Below, in pieces: positions 16,406-27,200 of a stretch of 64,000 bases of DNA (positions are counted from its first letter, which is position 1; every line of letters begins with the position of its first letter). Position numbers and translations under genes: made by a program. The DNA is taken from contig NZ_CADEFR010000001.1 of assembly GCF_902826655.1 (NCBI RefSeq), forward strand, positions 119,388-183,387, given 5' to 3'. Under the pieces are notes generated by a model that worked only from the letters and a program-made list of their open reading frames with translations, searched no databases and was not told the origin of the DNA. Source of the DNA: an uncultured Methylibium sp. (GTDB lineage: Bacteria > Pseudomonadota > Gammaproteobacteria > Burkholderiales > Burkholderiaceae_C).

Positions 16406-17152
16406 ATGCTGAGCGTGCGCGGCCTCACCAAGCGCTATGGCGAACGCGCGGCCCTCAAGGGCCTGGACCTGGAGTTGCGCCCCGGCCAGTTCACTGCCCT
16501 GCTCGGCCCCAACGGCGCCGGCAAGTCCACGCTGTTCCAGGTGCTGACCGGCCTGTTCGCGGCCGACGAGGGCGATGTCGAGGTCGCGGGTCATTCGCTG
16601 CGTCACGGCACCGCCGCGGCGCTGCGCCACATCGGCGTGGTGTTCCAGCAGATCTCGCTGGACCTGGACCTCAGCATCCGCCGCAACCTGATGTTCCAGG
16701 CCGACCTGCAGGGCCTGCCGCGCAAGCTGGCTGCCGAGCGCATTGCCGCCGGCTGTGCGCGGCTCGGCGTCGACGCCGACCTCGACCGCAAGGTGCGCGA
16801 GCTGTCCGGTGGCAACCGCCGCAAGGTGGAACTCGTGCGCGCCATCCTGCACCAACCGGCCGTGCTGCTGATGGACGAAGCGACCGTCGGGCTCGACCCC
16901 AAGTCGCGCCACGACCTGATCGCGGCGCTGCGCGAGGACATCCGCGAGCGCGGCGTCACGGTGCTGTGGGCGACCCACCTGGTCGAGGAGGCCGAGCAGG
17001 CCGACCGCGTGCTGGTGCTGCACAAGGGCCAGCTGCTGGCCGACGGCACGCCGGCCGAGGTCACCGCCGCGCTCGGCAAGCCGACGCTGGAGCAGGGTTT
17101 CATCGCACGCACGAGTGCCGAAGGCGCGCCTCGCGCGGCGACGGCCAGCTGA
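16406..17152 (+). CDS. ABC transporter ATP-binding protein, PQQ-alcohol dehydrogenase system
   Basis: A 248-residue ABC ATPase. Walker A is GPNGAGKS, the signature is LSGGN (variant of LSGGQ), and Walker B is VLLMDEATVGLD. Together with the following beta-propeller, periplasmic and permease genes it matches the ABC set found next to PQQ-dependent alcohol dehydrogenases (ped-type cluster of pseudomonads). The C-terminal tail is Ala-rich. The transported substrate of this family is not established. It pairs with the ABC-2 permease three genes downstream. Confidence 0.9.
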   Translation: MLSVRGLTKRYGERAALKGLDLELRPGQFTALLGPNGAGKSTLFQVLTGLFAADEGDVEVAGHSLRHGTAAALRHIGVVFQQISLDLDLSIRRNLMFQADLQGLPRKLAAERIAAGCARLGVDADLDRKVRELSGGNRRKVELVRAILHQPAVLLMDEATVGLDPKSRHDLIAALREDIRERGVTVLWATHLVEEAEQADRVLVLHKGQLLADGTPAEVTAALGKPTLEQGFIARTSAEGAPRAATAS

Positions 17153-17178
17153 CAACGACAACACAGGAGAAATTCCCG

Positions 17179-18156
17179 ATGCGCCTTGCCACCCTCGTGA
17201 CCGGACTGTCGATCGGCCTCTCGTTCGGCCTGATCGCCGGCACCGCGGCCGCCCAGGGCACCGCCTACGTCAGCAGCGAGAAGGACGACGCCCTGACGCT
17301 GATCGACACCGCGACGCTCGCCGTCAAGGGCACGATCAAGACCTGCAAGCGCGCCCGCCACGTCCAGCGCATGCCCGACGGCAAGCTGATGGTGGCCTGC
17401 ACCGACTCCAACGCCGCCGACATCATCGACCCCGCCACCGGCAAGTCGGTGCGTCGCGTCGCGCTCGGCGACGAGCCCGAGGCCTTCGACCTGTCGCCCG
17501 ACGGCAAGACCATCTACGTCTCGAACGAGGACGAAGGCGAAGCCAGCTTCATCGACGCCGCGACCGGCAAGGTGCTGAAGAAGGTCAAGGTCGGCGAGGA
17601 GCCCGAGGGCGTGAAGCTCAGCGCCGACGGCAAGACGCTGTACGTCACCTCCGAGGTCGCGAGCCTGGTGCACGTGATCGACACCGCGACCGCCAAGGTC
17701 GTGAAGAACGTCAAGGTCGGCAAGCGCCCGCGCCGCATGGCCATCACGGCCGACGGCAAGGAGCTGTGGGTCACCAGCGAGCTCGACACCAGCGTGTCCA
17801 TCATCTCGACCGCCGACCACAGCGTCGTCGGCACGATCAAGTTCGAGGTCAAGGGCGCGCGCGCCGAGGACATCACCCCGGTCGGCATCACGATGACCAA
17901 GGACGGCAAGCGCGCCTTCGTCGGCCTGGGCAAGGCCAACCACGTGGCCTTCGTCGACGTGGCCGCGCGCAAGGTCACCGGCCTGGTGCTGGTCGGCAAG
18001 CGTGCCTGGAACGTGACGCTCAACAAGGCCGAGTCGCAGCTTTGGGTCGTCAACGGCCTGTCCGACGACGTGACCGTGGTCGACGTGGCCGGCGTCAAGG
18101 CGATCAAGTCCATCCCGGTGGGCCGCGTGCCCTACGGCGTGGTGATCGTCGAATGA
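17179..18156 (+). CDS. Periplasmic YVTN-type beta-propeller, PQQ-dependent catabolism-associated
   Basis: A 325-residue exported protein. Residues 1-25 are a signal peptide (MRLATLVTGLSIGLSFGLIAGTAAA). The rest is a run of about seven roughly 42-residue blades of the pattern YVTSE...VHVIDTATAKVVKNVKVGKRPRRMAITADGK, typical of YVTN propellers. The family regularly accompanies PQQ-dependent dehydrogenase genes. AGGAG at 17165-17169 supports the ATG at 17179. It overlaps the next gene by ATGA. It probably acts as a protein- or ligand-binding scaffold in the periplasm; no catalytic residues are apparent. Confidence 0.9.
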   Translation: MRLATLVTGLSIGLSFGLIAGTAAAQGTAYVSSEKDDALTLIDTATLAVKGTIKTCKRARHVQRMPDGKLMVACTDSNAADIIDPATGKSVRRVALGDEPEAFDLSPDGKTIYVSNEDEGEASFIDAATGKVLKKVKVGEEPEGVKLSADGKTLYVTSEVASLVHVIDTATAKVVKNVKVGKRPRRMAITADGKELWVTSELDTSVSIISTADHSVVGTIKFEVKGARAEDITPVGITMTKDGKRAFVGLGKANHVAFVDVAARKVTGLVLVGKRAWNVTLNKAESQLWVVNGLSDDVTVVDVAGVKAIKSIPVGRVPYGVVIVE

Positions 18157-19319
18157 CACGAGCGATGAAGCAGACCTTGATCGCCGCGGCGCTGGCCGCG
18201 GGCGCGCTGGCCGCCCAGGCCGCGACCCTGAAGGCCACGCTGCTGGTGCCCGAGGACGACGCGCGCCTCGAACGCAGCCGCGCCGAGCGCGCCTACCTCG
18301 GCCACCCGACCGGCCCGGCCGAGGACGCGCTGAAGGTCGCGCTCGAGGAAGGCAGGTTCGAGCTCGATTCGGCTGGAGCCGGCGTCGCGCTCGACACGCA
18401 GCAGGCGCGCGACGCCGCCACCGCGCGCAGCGCTGCCGTCGCCGCCGAGAAAGCCGGCGCTGCCGTGCTGCTGGCCGACCTGCCGGCCGACTGGCTGCTG
18501 GCGGTCGCCGACGCGGTCAAGATCCCGGTGCTGAACCTCAGCGCGGCCGACGATCGCCTGCGTGGCGCCGACTGCCGCGCGCGTGTCTTCCACCTGGCCG
18601 CCAGCGAGCGCCAGCGCAGCGACGCGGTGGCGCAGACGCTGGTCTCGCGCAAGTGGAGCAAGCTGCTGCTGCTGACCGGCCCGAGCGCCGACGACCAGCA
18701 GCGCGCCGCGGTCGCGCAGGCCTCGATCAAGCGCTACGGCCTGCAGGTCGTCGCCACCAAACCCTACAAGCTGTCGGCCGACCCGCGCGAGCGCAATCTC
18801 GCCAACCCGCTGCTGCTGACCGCCGGCGCGCAGTACGACGCCGTCTGGGTCGTCGACAGCGACGGCGAGTTCGCGCGCAGCCTGCCGTACCACACCGTGC
18901 TGCCGCGCCCGGTGGTCGGCGACGCCGGCCTGGTCGCGGTGGCCTGGCATGCGCAGTTCGAGCGCTTCGGCGCGCCGCAGGTCAGCCGCCGCTTCGCCAG
19001 GGCCGCCAAGCGCCCGATGACCGCCCACGACTGGACCGCCTGGCTGGCCGGCAAGGCCCTGATCACCATCGCCGCGGCCCAGCCCAAGGGCCCGGCCGCG
19101 GCGTGGCAGGCCGCGCTGGCGAAGGCCCAGCTCGACGGCTCCAAGGGCGTGAACATGAGCTTTCGCGCCTGGGACGGCCAGTTGCGCCAGCCGCTGCTGC
19201 TGACCGACGGCCAGGGCGTGATCTCGCAGGCGCCGGTCGACGGCATCCTGCACCCGGTCAACGTCCTGGACACGCTGGGCGCCGACGCCGCCGAGAAGCT
19301 CTGCAAGAACCCGCGCTGA
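18153..19319 (+). CDS. ABC-associated periplasmic substrate-binding protein, PQQ system
   Basis: A 388-residue exported protein with signal peptide MTRAMKQTLIAAALAAGALAAQA. The body resembles branched-chain amino acid-type periplasmic receptors: two alternating alpha/beta lobes with motifs such as VLLADLPADWLLAVADAVKIP and WSKLLLLTGPSADDQQ. It corresponds to the substrate-binding member of the PQQ-alcohol-dehydrogenase ABC cluster. A binding protein paired with an ABC-2 (exporter-type) permease is unusual, so direction and cargo remain unclear. Its start overlaps the beta-propeller stop by ATGA and the permease starts 2 bp after its stop. Confidence 0.85.
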   Translation: MTRAMKQTLIAAALAAGALAAQAATLKATLLVPEDDARLERSRAERAYLGHPTGPAEDALKVALEEGRFELDSAGAGVALDTQQARDAATARSAAVAAEKAGAAVLLADLPADWLLAVADAVKIPVLNLSAADDRLRGADCRARVFHLAASERQRSDAVAQTLVSRKWSKLLLLTGPSADDQQRAAVAQASIKRYGLQVVATKPYKLSADPRERNLANPLLLTAGAQYDAVWVVDSDGEFARSLPYHTVLPRPVVGDAGLVAVAWHAQFERFGAPQVSRRFARAAKRPMTAHDWTAWLAGKALITIAAAQPKGPAAAWQAALAKAQLDGSKGVNMSFRAWDGQLRQPLLLTDGQGVISQAPVDGILHPVNVLDTLGADAAEKLCKNPR

Positions 19320-19321
19320 CG

Positions 19322-20191
19322 ATGAACACTGCCGCCCTGCCCCTGACGTCGACCTCCGGCGCGCGCCACGGCCCGCTGCACGCGCTGCAGGCGCTGCGCG
19401 CGATCGTCATGCGCGAGGTGCTCAAGTTCAGCCAGCAGACCGGCCGGCTGGTGTCGGCGCTGGTGCGGCCGCTGCTGTGGCTGGCGGTCTTCGCGGCGGG
19501 CTTCCGCAACGTGTTCGGTATCGCCATCGTCGAGCCCTACGACACCTACATCCCCTACGAGGTCTACATTGCGCCGGGACTGGTGGGCATGGTGCTGCTG
19601 TTCAACGGCATGCAGTCCAGCCTGGCGATGGTCTACGACCGCGAGATGGGCCTGATGCGCCTGCTGCTGACCGCGCCGCTGCCGCGGCCGTGGATCCTCT
19701 TCTGCAAGCTCTGCGCGACGGCACTGCTGTCGGTGCTGCAGGCGCTGGCCTTCGTCGCGGTGGCGCTGGCCATCGGCACCGAGCTGCCGGTTTTCACGCT
19801 GGCCGGCGTGCATGCTCTGGTCGCCGTGATGGCGGGGGCGCTGATGCTAGGCGCGCTGGGCCTGCTGCTCAGCGTGCACATCAAGCAGCTCGAGAACTTT
19901 GCCGGCACGATGAACTTCGTCATCTTCCCGATGTACTTCCTGTCGACCGCGCTCTATCCGCTGTGGAAGCTGCAGGAGTCGGGCGCCGAGTGGGTCTACC
20001 AGATCGCAAGGGTCAACCCCTTCACCTACGCCGTGGAGTGGGTGCGCTTCGCGCTCTACGGCAAGGACCCGGGACTCGCGCCCTACGTGGTGCTGGGCTG
20101 CCTGGCGGCGTTCTTCGTGCTGGCCTGCTGGGGCTACGACCCGCAGCGCGGCTTCGGACAGCTGGCCAAGCGCGGTGGCGGCGGAGGCTGA
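19322..20191 (+). CDS. ABC-2 type permease, PQQ-alcohol dehydrogenase system
   Basis: A 289-residue inner-membrane protein with six predicted helices and the ABC-2 pattern (LRAIVMREVLKFSQQTGRLVSALVRPLLWLAVFAAGF, later NFVIFPMYFLSTALYPLWKL). It resembles PedC-like permeases. The gene begins 2 bp after the substrate-binding gene and is probably the last of the operon that starts at pqqB or at the ATPase gene. The C-terminus is a poly-Gly stretch that overlaps the ribosome binding region of the next gene. Confidence 0.9.
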   Translation: MNTAALPLTSTSGARHGPLHALQALRAIVMREVLKFSQQTGRLVSALVRPLLWLAVFAAGFRNVFGIAIVEPYDTYIPYEVYIAPGLVGMVLLFNGMQSSLAMVYDREMGLMRLLLTAPLPRPWILFCKLCATALLSVLQALAFVAVALAIGTELPVFTLAGVHALVAVMAGALMLGALGLLLSVHIKQLENFAGTMNFVIFPMYFLSTALYPLWKLQESGAEWVYQIARVNPFTYAVEWVRFALYGKDPGLAPYVVLGCLAAFFVLACWGYDPQRGFGQLAKRGGGGG

Positions 20192-20195
20192 GTCG

Positions 20196-21209
20196 ATGCG
20201 CGACGCCCTCGAACTGCTGCACAACCGCATCCGGCGCCGCACGCTGCTGCGCGGCACGGCGGCGTCGATCACCCTGCCGGCTGCCGGCGCACGCGCGCAG
20301 CCCGACGGCCACTTCACCCGCCCGATCACGCTGTGGATCCCCTGGCCCGCCGGCGGCGGCACCGACCTGGCGATGCGCGTGCTGGCCGAGGCCGCGAGCC
20401 ACCACCTCGGCCAGAAGGTCCTGACCGAGAACCGCAGCGGTGCCGGCGGCACGCTGTGCATGCCCGTGCTGCAACAGGCCGCGCCCGACGGCTACACGAT
20501 CGCGCAGCTGCCGCAGACCATCTTCCGCGCACCGTACACGCAGAAGGTGCTGTGGGACCCGATCCGCGACGTGACGCCGATCCTGCAGCTGACCGGCACG
20601 ACCTTCGGCATGGTGGTCGCCGCCGACAGTCCCATCAAGACGGTCGAGGACGTGTTCGCCGCGGCGCGCGCGGCGCGCCGGTCCGGCAGCAAGCTCACCG
20701 TCGCCACCAACGGTGTCGGCACCACGCCGCACGTGGTGGTGGAAGACCTGTTCGGCCAGCGCAACCTGGAGTACGTGCACGTGCCCTACAAGGGCGTGGC
20801 CGAGCAGATGCTCGGCGTCGCGACCGGGCAGGTGCAGGTCGGCGTCGGCTCCACCGCCTTCGGGCCCTTCGTCGACAACGGCAAGCTGCGGCTGCTGGTC
20901 ACCTTCGGCGAGAAGCGCAGCAAGCGCTGGCCGCAGGTGCCGACGCTCAAGGAGCTGGGCCTGGGCATCGTCGCCACCTCGCCCTACGGCCTGGGCGGCC
21001 CGCGCGGCCTGTCTGCCGGCCTGGTGCAGACGCTGCACGACGGCTTTCGCGCCGCGATGCAGGAGCCGGCCTACATCGCCGAGCTGGCCAAGTCCGACCA
21101 GGAACTGGCCTACCTGGGACCGACCGAGTACGCCGCCGCCTGCAAGGAAGCCTTTGCCAACGAGAAGCGGGTCGTCGAGCGGCTGGGGCTGATGCGGCAA
21201 GGGGGCTGA
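20196..21209 (+). CDS. Bug/TctC-family periplasmic solute-binding protein, likely Tat-exported
   Basis: A 337-residue tripartite-tricarboxylate-type receptor, a family greatly expanded in Burkholderiales. The motif ITLWIPWPAGGGTDLAMRVL and VPYKGVAEQMLGVATGQV are diagnostic. The ATG at 20196 is preferred to 20175 because GGAGG lies at 20183-20187. The N-terminus has RRRTLLRG followed by a modest hydrophobic segment, which resembles a twin-arginine signal. No TctA/TctB membrane genes are present, as is common for orphan Bug receptors. The ligand is unknown. It ends 27 bp before the convergent end of the giant RTX gene. Confidence 0.88.
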   Translation: MRDALELLHNRIRRRTLLRGTAASITLPAAGARAQPDGHFTRPITLWIPWPAGGGTDLAMRVLAEAASHHLGQKVLTENRSGAGGTLCMPVLQQAAPDGYTIAQLPQTIFRAPYTQKVLWDPIRDVTPILQLTGTTFGMVVAADSPIKTVEDVFAAARAARRSGSKLTVATNGVGTTPHVVVEDLFGQRNLEYVHVPYKGVAEQMLGVATGQVQVGVGSTAFGPFVDNGKLRLLVTFGEKRSKRWPQVPTLKELGLGIVATSPYGLGGPRGLSAGLVQTLHDGFRAAMQEPAYIAELAKSDQELAYLGPTEYAAACKEAFANEKRVVERLGLMRQGG

Positions 21210-21236
21210 GGCCCTGCCTCGCCCCCCGGCCGACGA

Positions 21237-24200
21237 CTACATCGCGTTGGCAGCCAGCGCCGGCATGGTGGTCACCAGGCGATCTGCATCGCCAGCCAGC
21301 ACGACGCCCGCCGGCGGATCGAACTGCGCCATGGCGTCCAGCAGCAGGTCGGACTTGGATGCGATCAGCCACGCTGTCGCCGTGGCGGGTCCACGCCACG
21401 GCGACGGCATCGTCTCGCTGTCAGCCATGGCCCGCTCACCGAGAGCCGACACCGAACCGGTCGTGACCGACTGCGGCGCGGCAGCTGCGCCGATGATCGA
21501 ACCATCGGACAGACGAATCTCCTCGATCCGGTTGGCGCTGCTCGTGTACCAGTTGAGCACCGTCAGCACATCCGACGCCCCGCTGATACCGATCTGCAGG
21601 TTGTTGCCACTGCGCGCTAGCGTCACCTGAGCGCTGCTGACACCAGGCAGGATCTCGATGCGGTCTGAGCCCCCTGCGTCGCTGACGCTGTCGTTACCCT
21701 GCCCGAGGCCCCAACGATAGACATCAGCCGACGAAGTCGAACTGTCGGTGAGCGAGTCGTTGCCCAGGCCGCCCACATAGATGTCGTTGCCTGCGGCGCC
21801 GGCAAGCGTGTTGGCTGCAGCATTGCCGGTCAGGACATTGTTCAGCGTGTTGCCCGTCCCGTTGATCGCCGAGGAGCCGGTCAAGGTCAGATTCTCGACA
21901 TTGCTGCCGAGCGTCCACGTCACGACGCTGTTCACGAGATCCGTCCCGGCACTCGATGCTTCGGTCACAACATCCGTGCTGACATTGACGAAGTAGACGT
22001 CGTCGCCGTTGCCGCCCACCATCGAGTCCGTGCCCGCGCCTCCATCAATCGTGTCGTGGCCGTCACCGCCGGTCAGCGTGTTGCTGGCGCTGTTGCCTAT
22101 CAGCACGTTGCTGAGCGTGTTGCCGGTTCCGTGGATGGTCGAGCTGCCGGTGAGCGTCAGATTCTCGACGTTGGATCCCAGAGTCCAGGTGACAGCTGAC
22201 TGGACCAGATCCGTTCCTTGACTCGCGCTCTCGGTCACGACGTCGGTCGTGACGTCGACGACATAGGTGTCGTCGCCCGTCCCACCGATCATCGTGTCGC
22301 TGCCAGCCAGGCCGGACAGGACATTGTTGCCGCTGTTGCCTCGCAGCGTGTTCGCCAGCGAGTTGCCCGTTGCCGAAGCGACTGCAGTGCCCGTCAGCGT
22401 CAAGTTCTCGAGTTGCGCGCCAAGCGTCCAGGAGATCACGGACTCGACCGTGTCGGTACCACCACCCGACAATTCGGTGATCAGGTCTTCGAGGGTGTCG
22501 ACCACATAGGTATCGTTCCCGGCACCTCCCGTCATGGAGTCCGCACCCGCCCCACCATCCAAGCGATTCACACCGGAGTTCCCCGTCAACGAGTTCGCCG
22601 CAGCGTTGCCGGTGGCATTCGTGCTGGCGGTCCCTGTGAGCGTCAGATGCTCGATGTCCGCACCGAGGACATGCGAGACGCTGGATTCCACGCGATCGAT
22701 GCCCTCGCCAGCAAGCTCCACGACGAAGTCCGACGCGTTATCGACGACGTAGACATCATCCCCTGCGCCACCAAGCATCGTGTCGACGCCCGAGCCACCG
22801 TCGAGGCGATTGGCCGCGCCGTTCCCCGCAAGGCGATTGGACAGCGTGTTCCCGGTGCCGTTGATCGCCGCGGCGCCGGTCAGCGCCAAGTGCTCGATAT
22901 TCGACCCCAGCGACCAGCCAACCGAGGCCTGAACCGTATCGATGCCTGCGTTCGAAGCCTCGACCACGACGTCGGCCGCGTGGTCGACAACATAGAGATC
23001 GTCACCGCCGTAGCCCGTCATCGTATCGACCCCACCTTCTCCGTCCAGCAGATTGCTGGCTCCGTTGCCGAGCAAGGCGTTGGCTGCGACATTGCCGTAA
23101 CCATCGATCGGCGTGCCTCCGGTGAGCTGCAGGCGCTCCACGTGATCGGGCAACCGCCAGGTCACCGCCGACTCGATCGTGTCCGACCCTCCGTCCGCCT
23201 GCTCGACGATCACATCAGAAGCATCGGCGCGGTACAGGTCGTTGCCGCTTCCACCTTCCAGCGTGTCGATCCCAGCGCTGCCGACGAGCGTGTCGTTGCC
23301 AGATCCACCCTGCAGCAGGTCATCGCCGCCCAGTCCGTCGATCGAGTCGTTGCCCCCAAGGCCAAGGATCTGCTCCGCATCTGCGGTCCCGACCAGCGTG
23401 TCGGCACTCTCCGTGCCGCGCACCTGTGCAGCCATGAACCTGAGCATCGGCGCGGTCCAGACCGTGCCGTTTGCGAACTCGATCGCTTCGATGATCTGGC
23501 TGCCACCCGGGCTCAACACGTCGGCAAGCAAGAGGCTCCCACCGCTCGAGAACTCGATCAGGACGGACGACCCTTCTGCGAACACCGACGCTTCCTCGGC
23601 CAGCAGACCATCTCCGAGAAGAACGCGGTCATAACCACCCTCCTCGCGGATCGTGTCGTGTCCGCCGCCTGCTTCGAACCGATAGACGTCGTCGCCCACG
23701 CCGCCTCTGAGCGTGTCGTTGCCCGAGCCTCCCGCAATGTCGTCGTCGCCGCCTTGTCCCCAGAGGACGTCGTCCCCTCCTCCTGCCGTCAGCACGTCGT
23801 TGCCCGAGCCACCGAGCAGGACGTCGCGACCATCAGAGGCCTGGTTCTCGTTGCCGGCCAGCCATCGTGCGGCGAGATGGCCGGCCTCGAGGAACACACC
23901 GTCCGCAAATGCAGCGCCGCCCACGTATCCTGTAAGCGTCTGCGATTCGGCTGAATCGAAAGCTTGCATCAGTCGAACAGACTCGCTGGTGCTCGAAAGA
24001 ACCAGGATCATGTCTGCGCCCTGTCGTTCGACGCGAAGATCAGACGACGAAACGGCCGGACCAAAACGCACCGTCACGGACGGGCGCGGGCTGTAGAAGG
24101 CCTCGATGGTGTCGTGGCCTTCTCCGTGACCAAAGTGGACGGCAACGCTGCTGTCCTGCGCCACTGCCGTATCGATGACGATCCGATCGGCACCTGCACC

Positions 24201-27200
24201 CCCGTGGACCACATCTCCACCGCCAGACACGAAGATGACATCGTTTCCATCCCCACCATACATCGAGTCGGCGCCTGACCTCATGCTGTTGCCCCAGACG
24301 GACTCGCGCTCCCGTCCGTCATGCATCGTGTCGTCGCCCTGCCCGCCTTCGAAGAGATTGGGGGAGACGTTGCCGGTGAGTTCGTCGTCCAGCGTCGTAC
24401 CGATCAGGGCAGCCGCGCCCGCGGACGCTTCGAGCGTGAGGCCTTCGACGTTGAGATAGTCCGACAGTGAGTAGATCGCCTGCGGTGCAGATCCCGCTCC
24501 GACAATCACCGTGTCGCGTCCTTCGTCTGCGCGCTCGACGACCTGGTCCCCCGCGCCGATCCTGTATCGATCGTTGCCTGCCCCACCGACGAGGCGATTG
24601 ATCGCTCCGTTACCGCTGCCGTCGAGCAGATTGTCGAGTGCGTTGCCCGTACCGTCGATAGCTGCAGACCCCGTCAGCACGAGGCTCTCGATCTCCGGGG
24701 CGAGCTCGTAGCTCACCGATGACTCCACGGCATCGATGGCCGGCGACTCCGCTGAACCCGACTCGATGACCAGGTCATCTGCGTGGTCGACGACGTAGAC
24801 GTTCGGATCGAAGCTGTTGCCGATCATCACATCCGCTCCACCCCCGCCGTCGAGGCGTACGCTGCCAGGAACCCGACTTGCGTCGATGCGGTTGCCGAGG
24901 TCGTTGCCGGCGTACGCGTGATGGATCGGCGTCGGCCAGTCGCCCGGCACGTTCCGCGTGAAGCTCTGCCGGTTGATCGCAACGAGGTTCTCCACATGAG
25001 GATCGAGCGTCTCGAAGTACGCAGTGGTCACGACCGTGTCGGTACCGCCACCAAGACTTTCGATCACAGCGTCATCGGCGCTGCCGATGTCGCTCTCGTA
25101 GTAGATGCTGTAGAGGTTCTCGCCATTGGACGACGTCGTGAAGTAGAGATCGTCGCCCGCACCGCCGATAAGCGTGTCGCTACCACCGCGCACGACATAG
25201 CTGAATTCAGGATAGCCAAGGAGGGACCACCGCCACAGATCCGTGAAGCCGTCCCTGCGCATTGCATCGTCGAGCCCCGGTCCGTTCAGGGCGTCATCAC
25301 CTGCGCCGCCCCTGATGACGTTGTCAAGCTCGTTGCCGACCAATCGAGCCCCAAGCTCGCCGCCGAGCGTCAGGTTCTCCTGTCCGACGGCGAGAGTGGC
25401 AGACGCACCCACGGTGACCGTGTCGATGCCTTGCGGCGTCGTTTCGACGATGACGCCGGGGGTGACCGAGCGCGCCAGGATCGCCGCGTGCCCCCATACG
25501 GTGCCATCGGCGAATTCGATCGACCGGACGCTGGTCGTGGGTTGACCAGCCGCGTTCATGAAGTAGAAGCCGTTGACGGTCATCTGAGTCGTCGAACCAG
25601 AGATGTGGACGATCAAGCTCGATTCATCCCGAGTCAGCGTCACCTGGTTCGGGTCGACGTCAGCGTCGAAGACGATCCGATCTGCCGCGGCGCCGACGAT
25701 TGCCTCGTGACTCACGAAGTCCCGTCCCGAATCCCGACCGAACAGGATCGCGTCGCTGCCCGCTCCGGTCGTCACCCGGTCGTAGCCAGCGCCGCCTCGC
25801 AGGGTGTCGTTGCCGTCGCCGCCAGACAGATCGTCGTCACCCTCGCCGCCGAGCAAGACGTCGTCACCCAGACTTCCGTCGAGCGTGTCGTTTCCGGCGC
25901 CACCATCGATCGTTTCAGACAGGCGCAGCCCGAGTATTCCGTCGTCTCCGTCCGTTGTCTGCAAAGGGTGGACCTCGAGCCGCGAGATCACATCGGCTCT
26001 CCGCAGGACGGTGCCGTCGCTCAAGCGGATCTCCTCCAGTCCACTGCGTGCGACGTCATCCTGGAAGTAGGCGCGCAGCCAGACGCGTCCGAAGGAACCT
26101 TCTCGTTCGATAAAGAGGTCGTCCCACGAGTACGTAACCTGCCGGAAGAAGCGAAGTTCGTTGAGACCGACACCCGCCGGCATCTCGAGCCTGTCGACAC
26201 CGCCGTCTGCCCCCACCCGCTCTTCGATGCTGATCGCCGTGCTCTCTGGCCAGGCTGTCAGGACGTACGTGTCGCTGCCGCTGCCGCCGTTGGCATAGCG
26301 GCCACCGACGAGCGTGTCATCGCCCGAGTCACCCCACAGATCGTCGTCGAAGCGATCGTCACTGAGCAGATCATTGCCTTCGCCACCAAAGAGATAGTCC
26401 ACTCCACTCTGGCCGTCGAGTTGATCGCTCCCAGGTCCACCGGCAAGCTGATCGTTGCCGTCCCCGCCGAGGACGCGATCGTCGCCATCCTGGCCTGCGA
26501 GCTGATCGTTGCCCACCCCGCCATCGAGAAAGTCGCCGCCAGCGCCACCGTAGAGCGCGTCCGCACCTCCGAAGCCGGCCATCGTGTCCGCCTGCCCGGA
26601 GCCGAAGACAGTGTCATTGCCTTCGGTCAGCTCGTTCGTCAGTCGCGCCTCGATGTCCGACCGTGTCCAGCGCGTGCCGTCCGAGAACGCGATCTGCTCG
26701 ATCCCGAGCGCCCCGAAGTGGTCATAGATCGTCAGACACTCCGCGCTCGTCCTTGCATGCAGGATCAGACTCGTTCCCAGTCGCAGCAGCAGCAAGTTCG
26801 CCGACGTCAAGCTGCCATCCAGCTGAACAATGTCGACATCGGAAGCCGACGAGCTTTCAGTCACTTCATCCGAGCCGCGACCCAGTCCCCAGACGTATGT
26901 GTCGGATCCGGCCCCACCGTTCAAGTAGTCGTCACCTCCTCCGCCGTCGAGGCGATCAGGCCCGTTGCTGCCCGCCAGCCGTTCGCCGGTCTCTGTGCCT
27001 GTGACGTCGAAGCCCTCGGCGTACCGCGCGAGAAGGTCGAGGCTGGTCCCGTCCGCGAACTCGATCCGATCGATGGGCAACGGGGCCGCCAAGCTCTCAC
27101 CGTACGCCGACGTCAAGCGAATGCTGTCGGTCGTGCCTTCGCCGACATGGATGATCAGATCCCCCTGAGCCAAGGAGAATCTGAGGTCCGACTCCTCGAT

